A DNA stretch of 64,000 nt from Pegea sp. RAD2-039 (GCA_034620365.1 JAQGEQ010000054.1:248001-312000), one strand, 5' to 3'. Shown: positions 13,101-25,162, counted from the first letter of the stretch. Numbers and translations: made by a program. Notes: generated from the sequence alone by a model not told the origin.

Positions 13101-16100
13101 AAAAAAGAATCCGAAAAATTTAGACATTCTCTTCGATCTTCAAGTCCGATTGATTTGAAACATCGACAAGTAACTACCTCATTTGCATATTTCGTTAATT
13201 AAAATGAAATTTGAAGAAGAAGAAGAGGAAGAGGTTAAGCAGAAATAGTCTCTCTGATATGGAAGCAGATTTTCGTCATCTACTCGCTTCTACATCATTC
13301 GAAAGTTTACCATCTTTATCGCGACGTGGTCGAAGGTGATTACGTCATCACAATGACGTCATCATTGCATCTTTTTTACGACAGACGCAAGCGTTCACGA
13401 CCTGTGAAACGACGTAAAAGACCTGTGACGTCATCACCGTGCCTGAAAACGCGATTTAGTTCTCATTTGGTGAGTAATTAGGAGATTTGAGTTGTTCTAA
13501 ATCGAAGTATCTTCAGTGCGGCCGAAGATCACTATCTGCTTGCCGAATCGGGCTGTCCAACTCTTCGACTAATAAGGAAATCTATCAATTACGTAAACAC
13601 GTTCGAATGTTAGAAACGCGCGCAGATTGTATGAAAATCTTGCTGAAGCTGCGTCAAGACGAAGTTACTGAAATGCAAAGAGCTCATGATAAAAGATTAC
13701 ATCGTCTTCAAGAGTTATCGACGGAAAATAAGTCAGTCCTCATTTGCATATGTCCTCATTTGCATATATTCTCATTTGCATATGTCCTCATTTGCATATG
13801 TCCTCATTTGTATATGTCCTCATTTGCATATGTCCTCATTTGCATATGTCCTCATTTGCATATCTCCTCATTTGCATATGTCCTCATTTGCATATGTCCT
13901 CATTTGCATATGTCCTCATTTGCATATGTCCTCATTTGCATATGTCCTCATTTGCATATGTCCTCATTTGCATATGTCCTCATTTGCATATGTCCTCATT
14001 TGCATATGTCCTCATTTGCATGTGTCCTCATTTGCATATCTAATTTTTATCAATTGACAGAAAAATGCTGAAATTGGTTGAGATAAATTGTCCTCGGAAA
14101 AAAATCAACAAATGTTTGAATGAAATTGACAAACCGCTGAGTAATATCAACAATGATAACGTCTGGAATGAGGTTGCGATCTTAAAACATAATTTCAAAC
14201 GACTACAACACGAAAAGTAAGTTCAAAATGATGTAAAAAAGCGACCACTAGAAGTCGCTGTTGGTAGGATGTTAGTGGAAGATTGTGTGGATCAACTGAA
14301 TGTGAAGAGATCGAATGATAAAGCTTTAATTCAAGAACTAAAAATTATGTTGAAAAATCAACTTAAATATAAACCAAGTGAGTTTGTTCTTCATCATCTT
14401 CTTATCTAACTGATCCACATCTTCAGATCTTTCTCAAAAAAGATCAAAAATTCCTTTCAAAGCTCTACCGATACCTAGTGGCTGCTCTTGTGGTAATCCG
14501 CAGTATGAGAGGAATACTGAAGACTTCATTTCAGTTTTGAAGAAAGAAAAATATGATTTACAATCGACTGTTAGTTATTTGCGCGATGACATCAAGTCCA
14601 TGCGTTGTGACGTCACCGACGCGCGTGAAAAAGAAATGAAAATGCGAGAAGAATGCGATATGATGCGTCATTATGACGATGCACGTCGACGAGAAAATGA
14701 AGATTTAAAAGATCAGATAAAGAAGTTAGAAGAAAGATGTGAAGATTTGAAAGATCAGATGAAGAGATCAGAAGAAAGATGTAAAAATTTGAAAGATCGG
14801 ATGAAGAGATCAGAAGAAAGATGTAAAAATTTGAAAGATCGGATTAACTGGATGAAAGATGAAGATTTTAAGAAGAAGGATCTGAAGAAGAGATGTCTGA
14901 TGAAGAGTAGAAGGCAACGGATCGTAAAAAGTTCAAATAAAAAACTTCAAAGTACTCGACGTGTAAGTGATGAAGATGTCTTAAAAGATGAAGATTAAAT
15001 TGTTTAAATAGTTCCAGAAGATGTTAAATAAGTCAATTGTTGAGATGAAGAAGATATTTGGAGATCAGTTTAATGATGTAGATCAATATGAGACCTTATC
15101 TACTTTATATGATCTTTCACAGATAAAGTCTTCTTCTGATTTAAGTAGTTTAGGTCAACTAATCAAAGAAAAATGCAAAAAAAGTCAGTTGAGATTATTT
15201 GTTGGCTTCATTTCTATTTCTACATCTCGTAGATGCAGATGATGAAAGTGACTGGAACAACTGTGAAAGTGAAGATGAATCAAATCAAGATCACAAAAGT
15301 AACTTCTTCTTCATCTCATCTTCTTCATATGCTTTATATGATCATCTTTATCTGATCATCTTTATCTAATCATCTTTATCTAATCATCTTTATATGATCT
15401 TCTTCATCTGATCTTCTTTATATGATCTTCTTCATCTGATCTTCTTCTTCATATGATCATCTTTATCTGATTTTTTCTTTTCAACCTTAAAAAATCTTTT
15501 TCAAAAATTTTGAATTTTCGATTTTCAGCTATTTCTACAATTACTAGAAGAAAAACTTTAAAAAAAGGGAAGTTGAATAATTGTAGTAAAATTGAGCTTC
15601 ACCATCGGTTATTAGCTTTAAAACGTCAATATGAGACGATTAGAAATGATAAAATCATTTTACAAAATAAGGTTTGTGATTTAGAAAGAAAATTTTCAAA
15701 TTAATGATTTTTGTTGAAATTCAGTTAGATGAAGAAATTAATAAAAATCAAGAAATAAATAATGAAATCACAAATTATCAAAATAAATGTAAAAATCATA
15801 AACAGGTTTGTTGTTTACATACTTCTTTCTGTTGTCTGTAAGTTTGTTTCTGTTGGTTGTAAGTTTGTTTCTGTTGGTTGTAAGTATGTTTCTGTTGGTT
15901 GTAAGTTTGTTTCTGTTGGTTGTAAGTTTGTTTCTGTTGGTTGTAAGTTTGTTTCTGTTGGTTGTAATTTTGTTTTTGTTGGTTGTAAGTTTGTTTTTGT
16001 TGGTTGTAAGTTTGTTTTTGTTGGTTGTAAGTTTGTTTCTGTTGGTTGTAAGTTTGTTTCTGTTGGTTGTAAGTTTGTTTTTGTTGGTTGTAAGTTTGTT

Positions 16101-19100
16101 TCTGTTGGTTGTAAGTTTGTTTCTGTTGGTTGTAAGTTTGTTTCTGTTGGTTGTAAGTTTGTTTCTGTTGGTTGTAAGTTTATTTCTGTTGGTTGTAAGT
16201 TTGTTTCTGTTGGTTGTAAGTTTGTTTTTGTTGGTTGTAAGTTTGTTTCTGTTGGTTGTAAGTTTGTTTTTGTTGGTTGTAAGTTTGTTTCTGTTGGTTG
16301 TAAGTTTGTTTCTGTTGGTTGTAAGTTTGTTTTTGTTGGTTGTAAGTTTGTTTCTGTTGGTTGTAAGTTTGTTTTTGTTGGTTGTAAGTTTGTTTCTGTT
16401 GGTTGTAAGTTTGTTTTTGTTGGTTGTAAGTTTGTTTCTGTTGGTTGTAAGTTTGTTTCTGTTGGTTGTAAGTTTGTTTCTGTTGGTTGTAAGTTTGTTT
16501 CTGTTGGTTGTAAGTTTGTTTTTGTTGGTTGTAAGTTTGTTTTTGTTGGTTGTAGGTTTGTTTCTGCTGGTTGTAAGTTTGTTTCTGTTGGTTGTAAGTT
16601 TGTTTCTGTTGGTTGTAAGTTTGTTTCGGTTGGTTGTAAGTTTGTTTCTGCTGGTTGTAAGTTTGTTTCTGCTGGTTGTAAGTTTGTTTCTGTTAGTTGT
16701 AAGTTTATTTCTGTTGGTTGTAAGTTTGTTTCTGTTGGTTGTAAGTTTGTTTCTGTTGGTTGTAAGTTTGTTTCTGTTGGTTGTAAGTTTGTTTCTGCTG
16801 GTTGTAAGTTTGTTTTTGTTGGTTGTAAGTTGTTTCTGCTGGTTGTAAGTTTGTTTCTGCTGGTTGTAAGTTTGTTTTTGTTGGTTGTAAGTTTGTTTCT
16901 GTTGGTTGTAAGTTTGTTTTTGTTGGTTGTAAGTTTGTTTCTGTTGGTTGTAAGTTTATTTCTGTTGGTTGTAAGTTTGTTTCTGTTGGTTGTAAGTTTG
17001 TTTCTGTTGGTTGTAAGTTTGTTTCTGTTGGTTGTAAGTTTGTTTCTGTTGGTTGTAAGTTTGTTTCTGTTGGTTGTAAGTTTGTTTCTGTTAGTTGTAA
17101 GTTTGTTTCTGTTGGTTGTAAGTTTGTTTCTGTTGGTTGTAAGTTTGTTTCTGTTGGTTGTAAGTTTGTTTCTGTTGGTTGTAAGTTTGTTTTTGTTTGG
17201 TTGTAAGTTTGTTTCTGTTAGTTGTAAGTTTGTTTCTGTGGTTGTAAGTTGTGGTTGTAAGTTTGTTTCTGTGGTTGTAAGTTTGTTTCTGTTGGTTGTA
17301 AGTTTGTTTTTGTTGGTTGTAAGTTTGTTTCTGTTGGTTGTAAGTTTGTTTCTGTTGGTTGTAAGTTTGTTTCTGTTGGTTGTAAGTTTGTTTCTGTTGG
17401 TTGTAAGTTTGTTTCTGTTGGTTGTAAGTTTGTTTCTGTTGGTTGTAAGTTTGTTTTTGTTGGTTGTAAGTTTGTTTCTGTTAGTTGTAAGTTTGTTTTT
17501 GTTGGTTGTAAGTTTGTTTCTGTTGGTTGTAAGTTTGTTTCTGTTGGTTGTAAGTTTGTTTTTGTTGGTTGTAAGTTTGTTTCTGTGTTGTAAGTTTGTT
17601 TCTGTTGGTTGTAAGTTTGTTTTTGTTGGTTGTAAGTTTGTTTCTGTTGGTTGTAAGTTTGTTTCTGTTAGTTGTAAGTTTGTTTCTGTTGGTTGTAAGT
17701 TTTTTTCTGTTGGTTGTAGTTTGTTTCTGTTAGTTGTAAGTTTGTTTTTGTTGGTTGTAAGTTTGTTTCTGTTGGTTGTAAGTTTGTTTCTGTGGTTGTA
17801 AGTTGTTGGTTGTAAGTTTGTTTCTGTTGCTTGTAAGTTTGTTTCTGTTGGTTGTAAGTTTGTTTCTGTTGGTTGTAAGTTTGTTTTTGTTGGTTGTAAG
17901 TTTGTTTCTGCTGGTTGTAAGTTTGTTTCTGTTAGTTGTAAGTTTGTTTCTGTTGGTTGTAAGTTTTTTTCTGCTGGTTGTAAGTTTGTTTCTGTTAGTT
18001 GTAAGTTTGTTTCTGTTAGTTGTAAGTTTGTTTCTGCTGGTTGTAAGTTTGTTTCTGTTGGTTGTAAGTTTGTTTCTGTTGGTTGTAAGTTTGTTTTTGT
18101 TGGTTGTAAGTTTGTTTCTGCTGGTTGTAAGTTTGTTTCTGCTGGTTGTAAGTTTGTTTCTGCTGGTTGTAAGTTTGTTTCTGCTGGTTGTAAGTTTGTT
18201 TCTGTTAGTTGTAAGTTTTTTTCTGCTGGTTGTAAGTTTGTTTCTGTTAGTTGTAAGTTTGTTTCTGTTAGTTGTAAGTTTGTTTCTGCTGGTTGTAAGT
18301 TTGTTTCTGTTGGTTGTAAGTTTGTTTCTGTTGGTTGTAAGTTTGTTTCTGTTAGTTGTAAGTTTGTTTCTGTTAGTTGTAAGTTTGTTTCTGCTGGTTG
18401 TAAGTTTGTTTCTGTTGGTTGTAAGTTTGTTTCTGTTGGTTGTAAGTTTGTTTCTGTTGGTTGTAAGTTTGTTTCTGTTGGTTGTAAGTTTGTTTCTGTT
18501 GGTTGTAAGTTTGTTTCTGTTGGTTGTAAGTTTGTTTTTGTTGGTTGTAAGTTTGTTTCTGTTGGTTGTAAGTTTGTTTCTGCTGGTTGTAAGTTTGTTT
18601 TTGTTGGTTGTAAGTTTGTTTCTGCTGGTTGTAAGTTTGTTTCTGCTGGTTGTAAGTTTGTTTTTGTTGGTTGTAAGTTTGTTTTTGTTGGTTGTAAGTT
18701 TGTTTCTGTTGGTTGTAAGTTTGTTTCTGTTGGTTGTAAGTTTTTTATTCTTTTTTCTATAAATTTTTTTTTTTCTTTTTTAAGAGTTTATCGAGGCTAC
18801 AGAGAGAAATTGAACATCTGCGGGAATTAAAAGAAAATTTATCGGTGAAATTAGAAGCTGAAACCCGATCGAAACCTGCTCAACGTTTTTCTGATGCTGA
18901 TTACAAATTGATTGAAACTAAATTGAAAACAGCCAATCACAACAATTTGAAAATGTCAATCGATTTACAACATATGAAAAATGATGTCGTCCAAAAAGAA
19001 GAACAAATCAAGCTAGATAAAGACAAGATCGCGCGATTGGAGCGTGACGTCACGATGAAACGTCATCTGATCGAAGAGCTTCGAATAAAGATGAAAGAAG

Positions 19101-19864
19101 AAGTTGGAAGTCGAAAAGAAGAAGATCAGAAGAGGAGCGAAGCAGTAGAGAAGATTCGCGCGCTTGATTGTGACGTCACACATAAAAAGAATCAAATCGA
19201 ATCACTTCGTAAACAGCTGCAAGCGGTGACGTCAGAAAAGACTCGCTACGAATCAATAGTCGATGAAGTGAAGCTTGAAGGAAAAATTGCGATGCAGAAG
19301 CTTCGTGATGACGTCACAGAAGCAGAACGACGCGCGAAGCGTGTAGGTGGTGAAGCACAAACACAGATGACGCAGTTAGCCGCTCGAAGCTCCGAAGCTA
19401 TCGATCAGCTTCAACAGAAGATGGAAACCGACATCGAACACTTCTCCAACTTCGTCATGGTTACTGTTCACGCGTTTATAACGTCATCATGACGTGTTGT
19501 TGTCACAGACGATGGCATCGAAGCTTTTAGAAGAAGTGGTGAGCGCGCGCGACTCTTTCTATGACGTCAAATTCGAAATGACCAAACAAAAGTGAGTTGA
19601 TAATCTCAGGTTGACTTAGTTGTGACTTGATGACGTCATAGTGACAAACGCGATGTGGTGTGTGTAAACGAACAAGCACGCATCGTTGCGTGTCAGATTC
19701 TGAATATGTCGAGTCGAGATTTTGACGATTTGATGACGCCAGTTGATCATCGAAACAGCGACGCCGAGAAGCATTTGGAAGAAAAGCGCAAGTCGGAAAT
19801 AGCGGATGGTAAATGGAAGAAAAGCGTAAAACGCACGATAAAGGTAGAGATCGGGCAATTATAA
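1..19864 (+). CDS. CNTLN-like: Centlein-like centrosomal coiled-coil protein (5' end outside window)
   Basis: Multi-exon gene entering from the left; the window starts inside a 55-nt exon (1-17). After the amplified exon array (separate entry) the exons I can phase are 10041-10190, 10295-10513, 11120-11223, 11272-11521, 11626-11844, 12077-12180, 12229-12625, 12717-13169, about 13213-13335, 13385-13469, 13517-13731, 14061-14216, 14268-14377, 14427-14962, 15018-15183, 15233-15298, 15529-15671, 15725-15805, 18785-19459, 19509-19591 and 19642-19864 (TAA). The product is almost entirely charged coiled coil. The C-terminal block RDVTMKRHLIEELRIK, the later KRDVVC and ACQILNMSSRDFDDLM resemble, from memory, the conserved C-terminus of vertebrate centlein, a centriole-linker protein; the order and spacing also agree. 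Exon 14427-14962 contains 16-residue repeats around EERCKNLKDR. AATAAA lies near 20016. Identification is firm for the C-terminal third; the N-terminal repeats have no homologue I recognise. Confidence 0.85.
206..9840 (+). repeat. 20-bp minisatellite inside each intron of the amplified module
   Basis: Each intron after a 137-nt exon (206-1208, 1452-1936, 2180-2786, 3030-3793, 4037-4521, 4765-5369, 5613-6339, 6583-7207, 7451-8177, 8421-8826, 9070-9934) is filled by a degenerate 20-bp repeat, consensus TTTGCAACCATCAAACCCTA. Copy number differs from intron to intron. Ends are conserved: GTGATAG at the 5' side and a non-repetitive stretch of about 115 bp before the acceptor. Because 20 is not a multiple of 3, three units give a 20-residue peptide periodicity in all three forward frames, which creates long but spurious reading frames. 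Confidence 0.95.
10191..12470 (+). repeat. Tandem duplication of three centlein exons
   Basis: The stretch 10191-11521 is repeated from 11522: intron start, 219-nt exon (10295-10513 and 11626-11844), 104-nt exon (11120-11223 and 12077-12180), a 48-bp intron, and the next exon. The first copy of the last exon (11272-11521) ends in a fused sequence, HALHRQAEE, where the duplicate joins the end of an upstream exon; the second copy (12229-12625) continues normally. The copies are almost identical in exons, so the protein carries a duplicated block of about 190 residues. The long intron differs: 606 bp in copy 1, 232 bp in copy 2. Confidence 0.9.
10545..11060 (-). other. Degenerate retroelement-like fragment in intron copy 1
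   Basis: This extra DNA is present in only one of the two duplicated introns. Read on the minus strand, part of it (about 10930-11045) gives VNNASVLWLLWEKAEVV, close to [17 protein letters not shown] from 59.2 kb. Both also share flanking words such as CTAGGACAGTGA. The pattern is reminiscent of the region after the reverse transcriptase of Ty3/gypsy elements, but the pieces are short and broken, so the family call is tentative. Confidence 0.35.
13738..14040 (+). repeat. 16-bp minisatellite containing octamer motifs
   Basis: About 19 tandem copies of TCCTCATTTGCATATG fill most of the intron 13732-14060. Each unit contains ATTTGCAT, the POU/Oct octamer sequence. All frames are open because the unit lacks stop codons, which produces spurious reading frames. 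The intron uses a GTCAGT donor and a TTGACAG acceptor; the flanking exons join in phase. Confidence 0.95.
15299..15480 (+). repeat. Imperfect CATCTTTATCTGAT repeat in a centlein intron
   Basis: The intron between exons ending 15298 and starting 15529 contains degenerate pyrimidine-rich repeats of ATCTTCTTCATCTGATC / ATCATCTTTATCTGATC type. It is related in composition, not in exact unit, to the 14-bp array at 42.7-44.0 kb. Confidence 0.7.
15830..18742 (+). repeat. 2.9-kb array of a 21-bp minisatellite within one intron
   Basis: Roughly 139 tandem copies of a 21-bp unit containing TGTTGGTTGTAAG fill the intron 15806-18784. Units vary mainly at CTG/TTG and GGT/AGT. Since 21 is a multiple of 3 and the unit has no stop, two forward frames stay open for long distances (heptads such as KFVSVGC and SLFLLVV). 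Upstream exon 15725-15805 ends in phase 0 before GTTTGTT, and downstream exon 18785 follows a polypyrimidine tract and AAG, so I treat the array as intronic. Occasional 1-2 bp indels shift the frames, which supports non-coding status. Confidence 0.95.
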
Positions 19865-20049
19865 AGTCTTCTGCGGCAGTTGAAGCTCTTTTTTACCGCA
19901 GGAAGCTACTTTTGGAGTCCCTCTTGTTCGTTTGATTTGGCGAAAATTTGAAGAATATTTTCAAATTATTGAAGCAAAACACAAATTACTCGCTAAATCG
20001 TGATTATTGTGTCGAGAATAAAACGTTTAAAAAAGCTTATTTGATGACG

Positions 20050-21642
20050 TCACGCCACCTTTTGGATCGATTTAATGTTCCAGATTTCATCTTCGCTTTC
20101 TCCATTATCATCATGTGGAAAAATAAGTTGATTCTGCGGGAACTGAATATTTCCATTCCCGCCATTTGCCCGCATTTTATCGACTGCTTGTGAACTGATT
20201 CCATAAGATGGATGATTTTGCTTGAACGGAATTGTCGTTATCGTCGAAGTCTATGAATCAGTTTGTGACGTCATACAAGCGCGTCAAGAACCCGATGTCA
20301 CCTGGTCTATATCTTGGTGATTGCTTCTATTTATTTCCTTTCGACGTCGCGAATTTAGGTGAAAAATTGCAATCGATAATGTCGCTATCAACAATGACGT
20401 CATCATCAATATTAAGCCAAGTGTGACGTCATCAAAGTCAGCGAGGAAGTTGCCTATAATGACGTCATCAGCGTACAATTCGCAAGTAGTAATCGAGATG
20501 TTTACTTCTTTGTGACGTATTGATGTCGACGCTATGTGACGTCACTGCTTTCTTGTTGTCGTTTCGAAGCTGTGACGTCATCAGTTGCTTGCTGACATTA
20601 AATCGAGCAGTGGAAATGGTCACTACCGGGTATGACGTCGTCACTTGTGAAGAATTGCAAATGACGTCATCGTCGCTTAGTGTTGTCATTGTTCGATTTT
20701 GAAGCCTACGAGGTGAAGAGCAGAAGAAAGTGAGATCGGGATTTGCGGAGATGACGCGCAGATGACGTAGAAAGAGCGAGATGTTGGCATGGCAACAATT
20801 CCATGGGTTGTGCGTTGTTAGGGATTTCCCATTTACATCAACATCACCTTTGTTGTTAAGCACGGGAAGAAACCACGTTGCTATGGGAACTACTAATTGG
20901 TTACCAAACAAGCTTAGCATTTTAAGATGTTTTAATTGGATGAATGTATCACTTGGAATGTGACGTAACTGCAAATACGCGATGATAAGTGTTAAGTTGG
21001 TTTTAATGACGTCATCACCTGGTTCTCGGCCAAATAGATCTCGCGCAATTTGTACATTTGGTCAAAAAGGTCAACTGGAATCTCTACTAATTTGTTCTTG
21101 TTTAAATTGATACGTAAAAGTGACGTCAGATGTAATTTCGATGTCATCATCAGACCACATGACGTCATATGAAGCTCGTGTAGTTGATGAAGTCCTCTAA
21201 AGGTGGAATTCGAAATAACTGCCGAGAAACGTCATTAAATTGCGTTTTGAAAGCGTTTTTTACCTGAAATGTGATTGTAGCTCAATTCTAAGCTACTCAA
21301 TTTATTCAAATCTTCGAACGAGCCCGCTTCTATCCTTTTGACGTTACAATCGACGATAAACAACTGTTGAAGATTTTTAAGGGCGTTCAATCTATTAATC
21401 TGCGGGAATAAATGCTTCAAATGTCGGCAGACTAATTTAGTTTGCCTCGATTTCACCTGCTGCTTTCGCAGATTGCTGGCAAAATAGTTTCTGTTGATTC
21501 TCAAAGTAGTTGTGTTGCTAGGCAAGTTCTTGGGAATCCCCATGCCGCGTTCACACGACGCAAAACCGTTTTGATGAAAGATGCAAAAAGGAAATACGGA
21601 TGAGATGGTGTTAATGAACACCAAAAAAGTTAGAAAAAACAT
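20050..21642 (-). CDS. Leucine-rich-repeat transmembrane receptor
   Basis: Five exons on the minus strand: 21264-21642, 21019-21218, 20506-20968, 20302-20453 and 20050-20250, joined in consistent phase by introns of 45, 50, 52 and 51 bp; 464 aa. Domains in order: signal peptide (MFFLTFLVFINTISSVFP), Cys-containing LRR N-cap, about five LRRs (for example LSSLELSYNHIS, LREIYLAENQ, LKMLSLFGNQL), LRR C-cap starting NPWNC, a Ser/Thr-rich stem, one membrane segment around GLILMMTSLLIATLSIAIFH followed by RRRK, and an about 85-residue cytoplasmic tail without a recognisable domain. The family covers many adhesion and signalling receptors; I cannot assign an orthologue. The start is the only Met before the hydrophobic segment. 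The introns carry TGACGTCA or a close variant. It is convergent with the centlein gene, with under 200 bp between the two stops. Confidence 0.85.
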
Positions 21643-22196
21643 CTGTAGATTCTAGAAAATAAAAAAAATTCTAAAATTGCTATCTAATTAACAAACTTCT
21701 GAAAACTTAAACCTAAAAAATAAGAAAGAAATTTCAAAACTTTTTAAAAACCTACACTTAAAAAAGATATCTCAGAAACTGTGTCGGTGTTAACCACTTC
21801 CTAAAACCAGCTATCTTACTTCCTCACAACATTTCAAACTTCTAACAACCGACCTGTGTGAGTGACGTCATCAAAACGCGAGTAGTGACGTCAACAGATG
21901 CATGCTTCCTGTTTTGAATCTTACTAATCAACATTTGAGGAAATATTTTCTGAAGTACTTTCACTTTTGTTAATCAAGAAGCTTGTTTAGTTATTAGGCG
22001 CAATAACGCTTGTTGCTGAAGTAATAATAGAAAGATAATAAACAGTTTGTTGTCACATTTTGCAAACTTGATGATTAATTTTTAATTAATCATTCAGTAT
22101 AAATTTTAAGTTCTAACAAAATTTTGGGTTTTTATACTAAATGTTATTTCAAATAGTTTTTTATAAAACCTAAAAGAAAGTTTTTAATCATACCAA

Positions 22197-22440
22197 GACA
22201 GTCGTGCTTGGTGGTTTAGTTATATCACCAAACTTACTGAGTTTTTAAAGATGATAGTTTTATTAGCAATCTCCTAACAACCTGTACACTTGTGTGGCGG
22301 TTACCATACCCGCCTACCAAGAGGGAGGTTATTAATTCGAGCCTAGGTAGACACATATCTTAGTGTGCTAAATAAATGCTTTCAATTCAACTACAAATTA
22401 TTGTCTAAATCTGCGAGCATTTAGGCAATTTATAAAAGTA
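22197..22440 (+). mobile_element. Possible tRNA-derived SINE
   Basis: A short GC-richer island in AT-rich DNA. It contains ACCATACCCGCCTACCAAGA and then AATTCGAGCC, which resembles a Pol III B box (GGTTCGANNCC), followed by an AT-rich tail. I see no target-site duplication and no second full copy in the window, so the call rests on the B-box-like word and composition only. Confidence 0.3.
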
Positions 22441-22774
22441 AATATTTGTAAATAGGATTTATTTTAATAGAAATCAACTATTTTAGTTAATACATTGTCC
22501 ACTTTCTGATCTCTTGATATAACTATATGGTAAATATTAGGCAATGTCTGTTTAAGTTTTAAGATATTCTTATAAAAACAAAAAAATTGTTGTAGAGATT
22601 GCAGATCTAGTAGAGATTGCTAAAGAGGTTCCCACTAATCTGTAGTTTCCAATACAAAACAAACGAGTACTTCGCACTAAATACATTTCCTCCAGTTTTA
22701 GCAATACTCATGTAAAATCACGAAGATACTGCCAGGTTGCCAATATAGCTTTAAACAATATAACTTAATATATA

Positions 22775-22865
22775 TTATTTGTGAGAATGTGTGTTAGCAG
22801 GAGGTGCTCTCTTCAGAGGCACCCTCTTTCGCATTTATTGAAATCAATAAATAAAATTAAGCGCA
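22775..22865 (-). repeat. Dispersed hairpin repeat, copy 1
   Basis: Reverse-complement relative of the sequences at about 34660-34730 and 56413-56470. The shared core reads, in the other orientation, GGGTGCCTGAAGAGAGCACC, a stem-loop with GGTGC/GCACC arms, followed by CTAACACACATTCTCACAA and flanked by CAATAAAT. Conserved ends with diverged flanks fit a short non-autonomous mobile element. Confidence 0.6.
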
Positions 22866-25162
22866 TATTAGCATCATCTGACACTAAATAACAATAAAAA
22901 TGACAAACTTTGTAAAAACATAAAACTTATCAAATAATTTAAAATAAACAACTTGTTTAATGTAGAATGATGTAAATGATAAGGAAGAGACATAGGTAAA
23001 TATAATTTTTTGTTTATTATTATACACTTTATAAAAATACAAAACTTTATGATAATACACAAAACTAATTTCTTATACATTACATATTTTTGCCTCTACA
23101 GTTTTTCCAATCTTTCTGTATATTTCTTAAATTGTAATACCTAAGACCTTAAAATTATCTCTTTGCTCCTGATGCTTAGTTTTTGCTTGATATCAGAGCT
23201 GTTGGATTTCTAACTCGCAGTCACGCGTTGAATAAATGAATAAGTTGAGATAAACAACTTGTTTAATGTAGACTTACAAGTAAAACGAGTTTTTACAGCT
23301 AAACTTAGCTTATAAAATAAATAGATTAAATAGAGAAAAATCATCATAAGTATTGAAAGTAAAATGCACCATCTGAACGAGCCTTATAAACTAAGATTAA
23401 GGTAATCTAATAAATTGATAGGGAAGAAGTAATCATTATCATAGTTTTTATCGGAACAATTTAGAAGTGATATAATTTTTCAGTTTTTGTACTTTCGTGA
23501 TTCTTATCGTGAAATTTATCTTTAATTTTTCTTCAAACCTCTTAACAAGTTTTAAGCTTTAGCATATATTTAAAATGATAACCGATGACTTTTTATACAC
23601 ATACTGCGCAACAAATTTCGATGATAAAGCCTATCATAATTCTTACTTAAACTATAATTTGTAAAAGCTGAAAATTTTTTTGATAACAATGAATTAGTGA
23701 AATACTTGATAATTACATTTTAAAATCTGTGGCTAAATAATTTCAAAGTTTATATTTCAGACTTATGAGATTTTACAGGTACAAAAGCGATACTAATTTT
23801 ATCGACATTTTATAATGATTTTAGGTATTGACAACATAATTTGTCGATAAAAGAGTTATAGTTTCAAATATGTTGCTATCAATTCTTAAGGTTTGAGTAA
23901 TAAAAATCTGTATATTTTATTACATAAAATGCTTTTTATAATGTTTATACCAAATCAAAAAAAGTTTGAGTCAATAAATTTAGTTGAAAGAAATTTAAAA
24001 GTTTATCAGTTTTTAGTTTCATAGTAATGGTATATGAAATTAAAAAAATGATAAAGCAACATGTACCTTATAGTATTATAACTTTATCTTAAACTATAAA
24101 AAAAGTTTATGTTTTATCTGATATGAAGCTACTTGAGTACAGTAGAGTCATTATTTGATTGGTCTATTTTATCACGTGACTTTAATTTGTTCTTGGTTCC
24201 ACCTATTTTGTCTATGACGATCTCTATGTATTTTCGACCTAGTTGGTTTTTCTATTTGAATAAATTTTAGTTTTTTTATGGTTTGATAATTTTGCTAAGT
24301 AAAACATTTATTATTATTTTAAATAATTAATTACATCCGTTTATTTTAAATTGCGTTCAATAGTAAATAAATGCATTTTTTACTTGTAGTGACTAACAAT
24401 TTTATTTAGCTTTTTCATTTTTTTCTTTTAATTATTATTGTAGCTTTATTTCTGAATTATTATTTATTTGTTGTGATTTAAAATTTTATTAAATACTTTT
24501 ATTTAACTTGTATTCTAGCCCAACAAATATTAGTTATCATCAGCAACTGTATTCTCTATAAGAGCTGTACAATTCATAGATCTTCCCTAAAGATTTATAA
24601 TATTAATATAATAAAATTTAAGTTAGTAGAAATCTGGTAGTATTTCTATTTTAGTTTTTACATTATTTATATTAACCTGTGGTTTATTTCTCATCTTATT
24701 TTATACTTTTGATTTTTAATTTTTATTAATTATGTTTCTGCAATGTTTTTATTTTTCTAAATGATTTATGTTAATTAATGATAATAGATATTACTATTTA
24801 GACTTTATTATCTCTTTGCAATTATTCTGTATTTGTTATAAGAGCTGTAAAATTTGTCATCTACAACCATGCGGATAGCTGTTTGTAACTGAAGAAATAA
24901 TTAAATCATCAAATGTTTTCTAATTTAACTTAATTACTTATTATTTTAAATCTTAAATAACTATATATTGTTATATATTGCATATTTTTGTAGTAATAAA
25001 TTAAATTTAATCTTTTTAATATTAGTGAAATGTAGAAGTTATTGTCTGAAATCAATTTTAAAGATTTCTCATAAATTATAAAAAATTGAAATTTGATTTT
25101 AATCATTCATCATTTTTCAAGGTTTTTTGTTTTATAAATAAATTTCAATTTTTCTGATTATA

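Larger units (their letters stand above)
21643..25162. other. AT-rich spacer with dispersed repeats, no gene seen
   Basis: Upstream of the minus-strand LRR receptor and of the plus-strand hnRNP M gene, so it holds both promoters. Two TGACGTCA copies at about 21860-21890 lie close to the LRR gene. The rest is very AT-rich, with no reading frame that looks coding. A tRNA-like element and a hairpin-bearing dispersed repeat are listed separately. Words of the form TATAAGAGCTGTA occur near 24555 and 24838 and again near 34757, so further old repeats are probably present. Confidence 0.7.

Noticed and set aside
13487..14071. Frames rich in FAYVLICICPHLHM
   Set aside because: Translation of the 16-bp minisatellite running out of a real exon.
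15762..17801. 679-codon frame of KFVSVGC heptads, and SLFLLVV frames
   Set aside because: Produced by the 21-bp minisatellite; indels shift frames and flanking exons join in phase across it.
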